Source: Rhizobium sp. BK602 (GTDB lineage Bacteria; Pseudomonadota; Alphaproteobacteria; Rhizobiales; Rhizobiaceae). From it: a DNA stretch of 64,000 nt. Shown in pieces: positions 1 to 7,558 of the stretch. The first letter of the stretch is position 1; every line of letters begins with the position of its first letter. The position numbers and the translations under genes are program-made. Where the stretch lies: contig NZ_JACIBC010000006.1 in NCBI RefSeq assembly GCF_014195095.1, positions 124,001 through 188,000 on the forward strand. Direction: 5' to 3'. Under the pieces are notes generated by a model. That model saw nothing but the letters and a program-made list of their open reading frames with translations. It was not told the origin of the DNA and searched no databases.

Positions 1-118
1 GCGCTTCGGCCTCGTGCATGTCGATTACGAGACGCAGGTGCGCACGGTGAAGAAGAGCGGCAAGTGGTATCGGGATCTCGCCGCGCAGTTCCCGAAGGGG
101 AACCACAAGGCGGCTTGA
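1..118 (+). CDS. C-terminal end of a GH1 family beta-glucosidase (partial)
   Basis: Only the last 38 codons are in the window, read from base 2 to the TGA at 116-118. The peptide contains FGLVHVDYETQ followed by KKSGKWYRDL. This is the usual C-terminal strand and helix of glycoside hydrolase family 1, in which the (F/Y)GL(V/Y)xVD(Y/F)xT motif precedes a WY(R/K) helix. Family members hydrolyse beta-glucosides in the cytoplasm. The catalytic glutamates lie outside the window, so substrate and intactness cannot be judged. The call rests on this short C-terminal signature alone. Confidence 0.75.
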   Translation, partial: RFGLVHVDYETQVRTVKKSGKWYRDLAAQFPKGNHKAA

Positions 119-127
119 TGTAATTCT

Positions 128-247
128 ACCTCCCCCTTGAGGGGGGAGGTCGCTGCAAAGCGGCGGGTGGGGGTGACCTCCAGTGTCCGCAATGATCACC
201 CCACCCCGGACCTTCGGTCCGACCGTCCCCCTCAAGGGGAGGGTGGC
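128..247. repeat. mosaic palindromic intergenic repeat
   Basis: The gap after the GH1 gene is built of nested palindromes. Bases 128-150 are nearly self-complementary (CCTCCCCCTTGAGGGGGGAGG core). A short hairpin GGACCTTCGGTCC follows, and then an inverted partial copy of the first arm (CCCCCTCAAGGGGAGGGTGG) ends near 247. This is the architecture of the dispersed intergenic mosaic elements of rhizobial genomes. It may fold in mRNA and act as a terminator or stabiliser of the upstream transcript, which is inference. No coding potential is visible. Confidence 0.7.
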
Positions 248-284
248 TATCGTCCGAATCGATGATGCCTGATAGGTCTTGCAC

Positions 285-833
285 ATGATCCAGCGTCCGC
301 TCTCCCTCTACGCGCTCTGCGGCAGTTTGCGGCAGGCTTCGACCAGCCGCAGGCTGCTGGAAGCTCTGCGCGCCGCATCGCCGGACGGTGTTTCGATAGA
401 GATCTGCGATCTGATCGGCGATCTGCCGATCTTCAATCCTGATAGTGAAGGCGAGAAAACGCCTGCCATTGTGACGGCTTTCGCGGCAAAGATCCGCGAT
501 GCCGACGGGCTGATCGTGTCCTGCCCGGAATATGCCCATGGCATTCCCGGCGGCTTCAAGAACGCGCTTGACTGGCTGGTGTCGCGTGACGAGGTGCCGT
601 TCAAGCCGCTGATGGTCGCGCATGCCTCGCATCGCGGCGACCTCGTATTGGAACAGCTTGACGAGGTGCTAAGGACCATGTCGCTTCGCATCGTCCAGGA
701 GGCATTCCTGCGTGTTCCGATTGCCGGCAAGAGCGAGGAGACGCAGGCGGCGATCCTGATGGAGGCGCGGGAAAACGGCGCGCTCAGGGCCTCTCTCTCC
801 CGTTTTGTCCAGGCGATTGCAGCCGACCGATGA
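285..833 (+). CDS. NAD(P)H-dependent FMN reductase family protein
   Basis: This is a 182-residue flavodoxin-fold protein of the NADPH-dependent FMN reductase family, which includes the chromate and quinone reductases. An FMN phosphate-binding loop is visible as CGSLRQAST near residues 12-20. The second signature is PEYAHGIPGGFKNALDW near residues 85-101, where the family usually has PEYN.s.PG.lKNAiDW. Family members use NAD(P)H to reduce flavin, quinones or metal oxyanions in the cytoplasm. The ATG at 285 is chosen. A TTG two codons upstream (279) is also in frame, and neither has a strong ribosome-binding site. The gene stands alone between the repeat and a c-di-GMP gene. The physiological substrate cannot be told. 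Confidence 0.85.
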   Translation: MIQRPLSLYALCGSLRQASTSRRLLEALRAASPDGVSIEICDLIGDLPIFNPDSEGEKTPAIVTAFAAKIRDADGLIVSCPEYAHGIPGGFKNALDWLVSRDEVPFKPLMVAHASHRGDLVLEQLDEVLRTMSLRIVQEAFLRVPIAGKSEETQAAILMEARENGALRASLSRFVQAIAADR

Positions 834-844
834 TTGGCCACCAT

Positions 845-872
845 TGCGATAAAAATACAACTATTTATCGCA
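845..872. promoter_or_regulatory. AT-rich inverted repeat, candidate operator
   Basis: A perfect 9-bp inverted repeat, TGCGATAAA / TTTATCGCA, is separated by 10 bases. It lies 69 bp before the GTG of the GGDEF-EAL gene and just after the FMN reductase stop. There is no T-run after the right arm, so it looks more like a protein-binding site than a Rho-independent terminator. The regulator is unknown. Confidence 0.4.
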
Positions 873-940
873 TGAATTATCGGTTCGCTTTAACCGTTTC
901 TTGAAGACCTGACGGCAGACTTCGCCACTCAAGGAGAAGC

Positions 941-3157
941 GTGTTGGGAGTAGCTCTCAGGTCATTTCGGCGAAATGCGCAGCTCGGTCGTCATTCCATC
1001 GTGACGGCCGTTTTGCTTTCGTTCGCCCTGATCGTCGTCGTCGTCACCCTGATGGTGCTAACGGCGATTGGCCGCGTTGCCGATTATTCCAACAAGCTGG
1101 ACGACGAACGCCTGTGGGAGACCACGGTCGGCGCGCTGAAAACCTTCGAAAGCCAGCTCGATGCGACGCTGCATGACTATGCCACGCGGGACGCCGCCGC
1201 CAGGAATGTCTACGGCGACAACGACCGGGAATGGATCGTCGGCAACTATGCCGAGATATCGTCGGGCGGCGCTCTGCTTGACATGGCGCTGGTGATCGAT
1301 GACAGCAACAGGCCGATCGTTGCCTATCAGGACGGCAAGCCGATGGCTGGCCGGCTCGAGGATTTTTTCGATGCCTCGATCTGGGCGCTGGTCGACGAGG
1401 TGCGCAAGACGCGGGTGACCGGCGTGCCGGAGGCGAGCGGCTTCGTCATGAGCGCGAAGGGCATCGCCGCCGTCGGCGTGGCGACGATCCGTGAAAAATC
1501 CGGCCGCATCCCCGTGCCGGACGGCAAGCGCCGTTACCTGATCCTCGTCCGGCACCTCGATGCCGCCAAGCTCAAGATGCTGTCCAACGTCTATATCATC
1601 AGCGGGCTGCGGCTGATGCCGCCCGACACGAAGGCGAATTATGCCGTCTCGATCGTCGATCCGCTCGGCAAGTCGCTCGGGCGGCTGGTGTGGAATTCGC
1701 GCGGACCCGGCGACGTGAGCTATCAGCAGGCGCGGCCGCTGGTGCTCGGCGCTCTTGGGCTGGTCGGCCTGTTCTTCGTCGTGTTGCTGATCCTCGGATC
1801 GCTGGCGGGGCGCCGGTTGCGGGCGGAGGAAGCGCTGGCGCGTCAAGGCTCGCTGCGCGACCGGCTGAGCGGCCTCCTCAATCGCGAAGGACTGGGCCTC
1901 GATGTCGACCGGCTGGTCGACAATGCGCGTGCCGATGGCAGCAACGTGCTGCTGCTTTATCTCGATCTCGATGGCTTCAAGGAAATCAACGATTCCTATG
2001 GTCATGGCACCGGCGATCAGCTGATCCGTTCCGTCGCCGCCGGCCTGAATGTGCTCATTCCGCCGGATGCGGCACTTGCCCGGTTGGGCGGCGACGAGTT
2101 CGCCATCGCCTTTCCGAGCCGCGAATTGAACCATGCGCCGGCTTTGAGGCTCGCCGAGCACATACTGGATTTCCTGGCGGAGCCACTGGAGATCGGCCGC
2201 CGCGTGGTCGTCGTCGGCGCCAGCATCGGCATTGCCAGCTCTCCGGAGGGCCGCATCGACCGCGAGGAGCTGGTGCGCCGCGCCGATCTCGCCATGTACA
2301 AGGCCAAGGAGGCGGGCCGCGCCCGCATGACCTGCTACGAGACGGCGATGGATGCCGATCGCGAGGAGCGCAACGCGCTGGAACTCGACCTGCGCAATGC
2401 CATCGACCGGGAAGAACTGACGCTCGCCTACCAGCCGCTGGTCGATGCCGTAAGCCACGAGATGACCGGCGTCGAGGCGCTGGTGCGCTGGAACAGACCC
2501 GGCCACGGTCCGGTTTCGCCGGATGCCTTCATCCCCGTCGCCGAAACCAGCGGGCTGATCGAGGCGCTGGGGCTGCTCGTCCTGCGCAAGGCCTGCGAAG
2601 CGGCGCGGCAATGGCCGGATCTCAGGATCTCGGTCAATGTCTCGCCCGGGCAATTCCGCAATCCCGCCTTTGCCGACTATGTCCGGCATGTCCTGAAGAA
2701 TGCCGGCATCGAGGCCGAACGTGTGACCCTGGAAATCACCGAGGGCTACATCATCCAGAATCCGGAGCGCACCCGCCAGTCGATCGAGCGGCTGAAGGCG
2801 CTCGGCGTCAAGGTGGCGCTGGATGATTTCGGTTCCGGCTTCTCCTCGATCGGCTATCTGCGCCAATTCGGCTTCGACCGCATCAAGATCGACCGCTCGC
2901 TGACCATGGACGTGCTGACGGATGCGCGCGCCCGCGACATGCTGCAGGCGACGGTGGCGCTGGCTCGCTCGCTCGATATTCCGGTGACGGCGGAAGGCAT
3001 CGAAACGCAGGAGCAGGGGCAGGCGCTGCAGCTCTTCGGCTGCGACGTGCTGCAGGGTTATTTCTATGGAAAGCCGATGCCGGATGCGGAGATCAGCGCG
3101 CGGCTGGCGGCGCAGAGGCACCGCGTTTCAGACAGGGAACGCGATACCGCCGCCTGA
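941..3157 (+). CDS. membrane-anchored GGDEF-EAL c-di-GMP protein with CHASE4-like sensor
   Basis: This 738-residue protein makes or degrades cyclic di-GMP at the inner membrane. A transmembrane helix spans about residues 19-43. An extracytoplasmic CHASE4-like sensor region covers about 45-265, and a second helix about 267-290. The GGDEF domain (about 300-460) keeps an intact site, RLGGDEFAIAF (GGDEF at 383-387). The EAL domain (about 475-725) keeps VEAL at 511-514, the DDFGSGFSS loop and IKIDRS. Both halves therefore look catalytically competent, and the net activity cannot be predicted. The GTG at 941 is chosen because AAGGAG lies five bases upstream. A 9-bp inverted repeat sits further upstream. 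The ligand of the sensor is unknown. Confidence 0.9.
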   Translation: MLGVALRSFRRNAQLGRHSIVTAVLLSFALIVVVVTLMVLTAIGRVADYSNKLDDERLWETTVGALKTFESQLDATLHDYATRDAAARNVYGDNDREWIVGNYAEISSGGALLDMALVIDDSNRPIVAYQDGKPMAGRLEDFFDASIWALVDEVRKTRVTGVPEASGFVMSAKGIAAVGVATIREKSGRIPVPDGKRRYLILVRHLDAAKLKMLSNVYIISGLRLMPPDTKANYAVSIVDPLGKSLGRLVWNSRGPGDVSYQQARPLVLGALGLVGLFFVVLLILGSLAGRRLRAEEALARQGSLRDRLSGLLNREGLGLDVDRLVDNARADGSNVLLLYLDLDGFKEINDSYGHGTGDQLIRSVAAGLNVLIPPDAALARLGGDEFAIAFPSRELNHAPALRLAEHILDFLAEPLEIGRRVVVVGASIGIASSPEGRIDREELVRRADLAMYKAKEAGRARMTCYETAMDADREERNALELDLRNAIDREELTLAYQPLVDAVSHEMTGVEALVRWNRPGHGPVSPDAFIPVAETSGLIEALGLLVLRKACEAARQWPDLRISVNVSPGQFRNPAFADYVRHVLKNAGIEAERVTLEITEGYIIQNPERTRQSIERLKALGVKVALDDFGSGFSSIGYLRQFGFDRIKIDRSLTMDVLTDARARDMLQATVALARSLDIPVTAEGIETQEQGQALQLFGCDVLQGYFYGKPMPDAEISARLAAQRHRVSDRERDTAA

Positions 3158-3190
3158 AACGGTCCAGCACTCTCCGTAAGGGTTCGAAAA

Positions 3191-4135
3191 TCAGCCGCCG
3201 ATATGTTCGCGGCCCTGCTTGCGGGCAAGGGCGATCTGGCGCTGCCGTTCACGGTAACGCTCGCGGTCGGCTTCGCTGCGCTCATGATAGCAATGGCTGC
3301 AGGAAACGCCGGCTTCGTAGAAGGGCGAGGTGATCTCTTCCGCGGTGATCGGGTTGCGGCAGGCGTGGCAGAGCTTGTGATTGCCTTCCTTCAGGCCATG
3401 CTCGACGGAGACGCGCTCGTCGAAGACGAAGCAGGCGCCCTCCCACAGGCTTTCCTCGGCAGGCACGTCCTCGAGATATTTCAGGATGCCGCCCTTCAGG
3501 TGATAGACCTCGTCGAAGCCCTGTTCCTTCATGAAGGCCGTCGCCTTTTCGCAACGGATGCCGCCGGTGCAGTACATGGCGATCTTCGGCTTGTTGTGCA
3601 GGCCCTCGTTCTGGCGCACCCATTCCGGAAACTCGCGGAAGGTCTTGGTCTTGGGGTCGACCGCGCCCTTGAAGACGCCGATCGCGGTCTCGTAGTCGTT
3701 GCGCGTGTCGATGACGATCGTATCGGGGTCGGAGATCAGGGCATTCCAGTCCTTCGGCGCCACATAGGTGCCGACGACCCTGGTGGGGTCGATATTCTCG
3801 ACGCCCATGGTGACGATTTCCTTCTTCAGCTTCACCTTCATGCGTACGAAGGGCATCTTCGATGCCCGGCTTTCCTTGTGCTCCAGGCCTGAAAATTCCG
3901 GCTGGGCGCGCAGGAGGGAGAGGACGGCGCCGATGCCGGCATCCGTGCCGGCGATGGTGCCGTTGATGCCCTCATGGGCGAGCAGCAACGTGCCCTTGAC
4001 GCCGTTTGCCTCGCAGAGCGCAAGCAAGGGCTCCCGCAGGCTTTCGAAGCGCGGGAAGGAAACGAAATGATAAAGGGCCGCAACGAGGAATGCGCCGCCT
4101 GCCTCGTGTCGCGAGGTCGAAAGAATGTCCGTCAT
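3191..4135 (-). CDS. trhO: tRNA uridine(34) 5-hydroxylase, rhodanese family
   Basis: This 314-residue protein of the TrhO/YceA (UPF0176) family catalyses prephenate-independent hydroxylation of the wobble uridine at position 34 of certain tRNAs. An N-terminal alpha/beta domain (LYHFVSF, then HEGINGTIAG around residues 54-63) is followed by a rhodanese domain (about 125-220). The rhodanese active loop is CTGGIRCEK, with Cys189 and Cys195. The C-terminus is cysteine-rich (CHAC and CSHC), as in the family. The ATG at 4135 is preferred to a TTG at 4150 because MTDILSTS is a natural start and the upstream codons add nothing recognisable. It converges with the GGDEF-EAL gene, leaving 33 bp between stops. 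Confidence 0.92.
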   Translation of the reverse strand: MTDILSTSRHEAGGAFLVAALYHFVSFPRFESLREPLLALCEANGVKGTLLLAHEGINGTIAGTDAGIGAVLSLLRAQPEFSGLEHKESRASKMPFVRMKVKLKKEIVTMGVENIDPTRVVGTYVAPKDWNALISDPDTIVIDTRNDYETAIGVFKGAVDPKTKTFREFPEWVRQNEGLHNKPKIAMYCTGGIRCEKATAFMKEQGFDEVYHLKGGILKYLEDVPAEESLWEGACFVFDERVSVEHGLKEGNHKLCHACRNPITAEEITSPFYEAGVSCSHCYHERSEADRERYRERQRQIALARKQGREHIGG

Positions 4136-4233
4136 GCGGCGGAAATACAATTTTGCGCGGCGTCAGGCAATCGGGATTCGTATTTTGGCGCCGCAGCACG
4201 TGGGCGGGTGAGGCGCCCCAACGTTCGCCCGCC

Positions 4234-5142
4234 TCAATCCCCCGCTTCCAGCCAGAGCCGCTTGATCGTTCGCGCCTCGCGTTCCGGATCGTCGGCAAAG
4301 ACCCAGCGGGCCTTGGCCAGCGCGTCCTCGCGGGCCATCTGCTGACGGGAGATGATGGCCTCCAGCAGGCGAGCGCGATCGTCGCTGCCGTTGAAGAGGT
4401 CGGGTTCGCGATCGGCGATATCCGACAGCATCGACAGATCGAGATAGCGGCCGAGCGTATCGACGAGCACCTTGGCCTCGATCTGCTTGGCATGCATCGC
4501 CGCCGGCCAGATGTCGCGCAGCAGCGCGTGGTGCATCCAGCAATCCTGGCTGCGCTTGCGCAGGTCATGGAACCGGTCGGCATGGCCATCCGCCTGGCAT
4601 TCGGACAGCGCCTCCTTTGCCTTGCTGCCGGTCCTGTGCCAGCTCTTTTGGAAGAGGCGGGCGGTTTCGCGCCGGCTGCTGTCGAAGGAGGCGGCTTCGA
4701 GCGCTTCCAGCGCATCGTGACAGGTGGCAATCGCCGCTCTTGCCTTGTCCTCGAGATCGGTTTCGGCCTCCGACAGACGGTCGCGCCGGGCTGTCAGCAT
4801 CTTGACGATGCGGGCAAGCGCCTTGGCTTCATCCTTCGATGTTGCGGTATCGTGCAGATAGCTGCCGGCCTCGATCAGGGCGGTGGCGTCGCGAACGCTG
4901 GAGAGCGACCTTGCCATCTCGCGCAGCCTGTCATTTTCCCGTTGCTGGAATTCCCGCGCCCGCGGCGCGACGAGCCGGTAGAGCGCCCGCACGCGCTTGA
5001 TGTGTTTGCGCGTCGTGTGCACTGCCTCGTGCAATCCTTCCGGCCGGTCGGTCAATGCCGCGATCGCCCTGCCGAGTTGTTGTGCGGCGGCGGCGTGGAC
5101 TTCGTCATCGAGGGCCTTGTCAGGCCGAATGCGATAACTCAT
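4234..5142 (-). CDS. CHAD domain protein
   Basis: This 302-residue, almost wholly helical protein consists of one CHAD (conserved histidine alpha-helical) domain. The N-terminal signature HEAVHTTRKHIKRVRA, around residues 38-53, has the spaced His, Arg and Lys residues. A second basic His motif, HDLRKRSQDCWMHH, lies near residues 191-204. CHAD domains bind polyphosphate through a basic channel and are often encoded with CYTH-domain triphosphatases. That is the arrangement here: this start overlaps the end of the upstream CYTH gene by 23 bp, so the two are probably translationally coupled. A role in polyphosphate binding or processing is inferred from family and context. No membrane segment or signal peptide is seen. 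Confidence 0.88.
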   Translation of the reverse strand: MSYRIRPDKALDDEVHAAAAQQLGRAIAALTDRPEGLHEAVHTTRKHIKRVRALYRLVAPRAREFQQRENDRLREMARSLSSVRDATALIEAGSYLHDTATSKDEAKALARIVKMLTARRDRLSEAETDLEDKARAAIATCHDALEALEAASFDSSRRETARLFQKSWHRTGSKAKEALSECQADGHADRFHDLRKRSQDCWMHHALLRDIWPAAMHAKQIEAKVLVDTLGRYLDLSMLSDIADREPDLFNGSDDRARLLEAIISRQQMAREDALAKARWVFADDPEREARTIKRLWLEAGD

Positions 5143-5605
5143 CGTATTCCTGTTCGAACTGGGTCGCGAGCGCCTGGTTGGAATAGCGGTATTCGCCGGT
5201 CACCTCTCGGCCGACCCAGTCCGGCAGTTCAGGGCGGTCGCTCTCGTTTTCCAGCTCGACTTCCGCGACCACCAGGCCGCGATGAGCGCCACGGAAGACG
5301 TCGACTTCCCAGACGAAGCCCTTGTAGGGCACCTTGTAGCGGATTTTCTCGATGACGAGGCCGATCGCGTTGCCGAGCAGTTCCTCGGCGTCGGTGATGG
5401 GGATCTCATATTCGAACTCGTCGCGGATCAGAGCCTTGCCGATTTTCATCGTCAGGGTCGCGGCGGAATGGTTCGTCAGCCGAACGCGCACCGAGCGATC
5501 ATCCATCGCGGCAATATAGGCTTGCCGCAGGATGAGCTTCTCGGACGCGAGGTCGCGCCAATGATCGCCGCGCACCAGAAACTTTCGCTCGATCTCTTTT
5601 GCCAT
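5120..5605 (-). CDS. CYTH domain protein, probable inorganic triphosphatase
   Basis: This 161-residue protein contains one CYTH (CyaB/thiamine triphosphatase) domain. The hallmark ExExK motif is at the extreme N-terminus as MAKEIERKF (Glu4, Glu6, Lys8). The alternating charged strands that line the triphosphate tunnel follow (RVRL, TLTMKIG, EFEYEIP, WEVDVF, VVAEVELE). Single-domain bacterial members of this class often hydrolyse tripolyphosphate with a divalent metal, and that is the best guess here. The ATG at 5605 is chosen because the ExExK motif normally begins within the first residues. The frame extends upstream to 5704, but those codons look unlike protein. The 3' end overlaps the CHAD gene by 23 bp. 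Confidence 0.88.
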   Translation of the reverse strand: MAKEIERKFLVRGDHWRDLASEKLILRQAYIAAMDDRSVRVRLTNHSAATLTMKIGKALIRDEFEYEIPITDAEELLGNAIGLVIEKIRYKVPYKGFVWEVDVFRGAHRGLVVAEVELENESDRPELPDWVGREVTGEYRYSNQALATQFEQEYDELSHSA

Positions 5606-5765
5606 GCGCTCGACATGCTCCGTCAGCATCATATCTAGATAGACTAACGGAAGTTTTCGGGATTTCCTACCCGTTGCATCCAAACTTAGCTTTTGTCTCG
5701 ACAAGACCCCTCGGGAAGGCTATTCGAACACCGGATTTCAATCGTTTTAAGGGAGCGCGCCGATC

Positions 5766-6404
5766 ATGGGCGAGAAAACCGAAAAGCTTCTTTCCATCCT
5801 GAAACTGCAGCCCGTCGTTCCCGTCCTCGTCGTCGAAGACGCGGCATCGGCCGTGCCGCTTGCCCGCGCGCTGGTCGCCGGCGGCCTGAAGGCCATCGAG
5901 ATCACGCTGCGCACCGCCGGCGCGCTCGATGCCATCCGCGCGGTTGCCGAGGAGGTCGAAGGTGCCGAGGTCGGCGCCGGCACGATCCTGAACGGCGCGC
6001 AGTGGGACGCCGCCGTGGCCGCCGGTTCCAAGTTCATCGTCAGCCCCGGCACGACGCAGGAGCTGCTGGATGCCGCCCGCACGTCCGACGTGCCGCTGCT
6101 GCCGGGTGCCGCGACCGCGAGCGAAGTCATGGCGCTGCGCGAAGAGGGCTACAAGGTGCTGAAGTTCTTCCCGGCCGAACAGGCCGGCGGCGCCGCCTAT
6201 CTGAAGGCGCTGGCCTCGCCGCTCGCCGGCACGCTGTTCTGCCCGACCGGCAGCATTTCGCTGAAGAACGCGCGGGATTACCTGTCGCTGCCGAACGTCG
6301 TCTGCGTCGGCGGCTCGTGGGTCGCGCCGAAGGAGCTGGTTGCGGCCGGCGACTGGGCCGGGATCACCAAGCTCGCCGCCGAGGCGTTCGTGCTGAAGGG
6401 CTAA
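5766..6404 (+). CDS. eda: 2-dehydro-3-deoxy-6-phosphogluconate (KDPG) aldolase
   Basis: This 212-residue class I aldolase cleaves KDPG to pyruvate and glyceraldehyde 3-phosphate, the last step of the Entner-Doudoroff pathway. The general-base glutamate sits in AIEITLRT (Glu45), and the phosphate- and carboxylate-binding loops are GAGTI (70-74) and SPGTT (93-97). The Schiff-base lysine is Lys133 in VLKFFPAE, matching the position in E. coli Eda. The usual CPTGG loop reads CPTGS, a small variation. The length is typical of the family. It stands apart from edd and zwf, which are not in the window, and ends at a clear Rho-independent terminator. Confidence 0.95.
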   Translation: MGEKTEKLLSILKLQPVVPVLVVEDAASAVPLARALVAGGLKAIEITLRTAGALDAIRAVAEEVEGAEVGAGTILNGAQWDAAVAAGSKFIVSPGTTQELLDAARTSDVPLLPGAATASEVMALREEGYKVLKFFPAEQAGGAAYLKALASPLAGTLFCPTGSISLKNARDYLSLPNVVCVGGSWVAPKELVAAGDWAGITKLAAEAFVLKG

Positions 6405-6426
6405 GTGCCCCGATATACCCGTCGGA

Positions 6427-6459
6427 AGGGCGCGTATGGATCGCATGCGCGCCCTTTTT
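6427..6459 (+). terminator. Rho-independent terminator after eda
   Basis: A perfect 8-bp stem AGGGCGCG / CGCGCCCT (6427-6434 and 6448-6455) with a 13-base loop runs directly into TTTTT. It begins 23 bp after the eda stop. Confidence 0.8.
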
Positions 6460-6534
6460 CGTGCCCGCGGATTGGTATTTGCCGCCGTCGTTCCTATCTC
6501 ACTCTGGCCATTACAAGGACGGAGGACCATCCAT

Positions 6535-7236
6535 ATGATCGACGCCCGCAAGCTTCTGGACCAATTTCTCGGATCGCAGGTTCCGGGAATGCAGGGAAGC
6601 GTGAAAGACAAGGCGACACAGGCCATCAATCTCGCCAGGGACAATCCGATGGCGACCAGCGCCATCGCCGGCGTGCTGCTCGGCACGAAGACCGGACGCC
6701 AGATTGCCGGCAATACGCTGGTGCTCGGTGGGCTCGCCGCCATTGCTGGGCTGGGCTACCAGGCCTACAAGAATTATCAGGCCGGCAATGCGCCTGAGCC
6801 GCAGCCGGCGCAGCAGGCGGAACCGCAATTCCTGCCGCCGCCCTCCAATTCCGGCTTCAGTACGGCACCGGCCGTCGCCAGCAACGATTTTGCGCTGTCC
6901 CTCGTCCGCGCCATGATTGCTGCTGCCCGCGCCGACGGGCATATCGACGATGCCGAGCGGCAGCATATTCTCGGCAAGGTGCAGGAAGCGGGCGTGGGGT
7001 CGGAGGCGCAGGCCTTTTTCGAGCGCGAGCTTGCCAATCCGGTCGATCTCGATGCGATCGTCGCTTCGGCGATGACGGAGGAGCAGTGCGTGCAGGTCTA
7101 TGCCGCGTCGCGTCTCGCCATCGAGCCGGATTCGCGGGCCGAGCGCGGCTATCTCGATCTCCTGGCCGGCCGGCTCGGTCTGCCCGACGCGCTGGTCGAT
7201 CATATCGAGGCCACGGTTTCCGGCGCCAAGGTCTGA
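6535..7236 (+). CDS. DUF533 / TerB-like protein
   Basis: This 233-residue protein resembles the DUF533 (YebE) family. An N-terminal segment (MIDARKLLDQFLG) leads into a glycine/alanine-rich hydrophobic stretch around residues 40-80 that may be membrane-associated. A Pro/Gln-rich linker (about 85-115) follows. The C-terminal helical domain (about 120-230) is like the TerB tellurite-resistance fold, with MIAAARADGHIDDAER as its conserved acidic helix. The function of the family is unknown. The ATG at 6535 is chosen for the GGAGGA 9 bp upstream; the frame is open further 5' but overlaps the eda terminator. There is no sign that it is tied to the neighbouring eda. Confidence 0.82.
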   Translation: MIDARKLLDQFLGSQVPGMQGSVKDKATQAINLARDNPMATSAIAGVLLGTKTGRQIAGNTLVLGGLAAIAGLGYQAYKNYQAGNAPEPQPAQQAEPQFLPPPSNSGFSTAPAVASNDFALSLVRAMIAAARADGHIDDAERQHILGKVQEAGVGSEAQAFFERELANPVDLDAIVASAMTEEQCVQVYAASRLAIEPDSRAERGYLDLLAGRLGLPDALVDHIEATVSGAKV

Positions 7237-7332
7237 TCCGCCTCGACGAGGAAGGAAGGCCGGTTGCCTTTCGCGGGTGGCTGGCCTAAGCCTTGGCGCA
7301 AAACGAAGCGGCATGCGCGGGGGGAAGTCATC

Positions 7333-7548
7333 GTGACCGATAAGAACAGCGAAACCCGCTCGACGGCCATCGCAGCCGCCATCATCCTGGTGGGCGCAAC
7401 AGCGCTCCTTTATCTCATGCCCGATGTCATCGTCCGGCTCGGCGATATCTCGCCCTGGCTCGGCACCGGCTTCGGCGTGCTGATCATCCTGGCCTTCTTC
7501 CTGGTCTTCTGGCTGCGGGCGCGCCACCAGAGGCGCAAGGGTCTGTAG
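7333..7548 (+). CDS. small two-helix membrane protein, unknown function
   Basis: This 71-residue protein has two hydrophobic segments, at about residues 13-29 (STAIAAAIILVGATALLYL) and 42-61 (GFGVLIILAFFLVFWL). A short polar loop separates them, and the tail is basic (RARHQRRKGL). I do not recognise a family. The GTG at 7333 is preferred because GGGGAAG lies just upstream and the preceding in-frame codons (from 7264) look non-coding. It follows the DUF533 gene on the same strand by 96 bp and may be co-transcribed with it. It converges with the NicO gene, 10 bp away. Confidence 0.65.
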   Translation: MTDKNSETRSTAIAAAIILVGATALLYLMPDVIVRLGDISPWLGTGFGVLIILAFFLVFWLRARHQRRKGL

Positions 7549-7558
7549 CCGAGCCCGA

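Noticed and set aside
1058..3121. 687-codon open frame on the minus strand across the GGDEF-EAL gene
   Set aside because: It is an antisense shadow of a clear GGDEF-EAL coding gene. The peptide is rich in His, Arg, Gln and Asp and has no recognisable domain.
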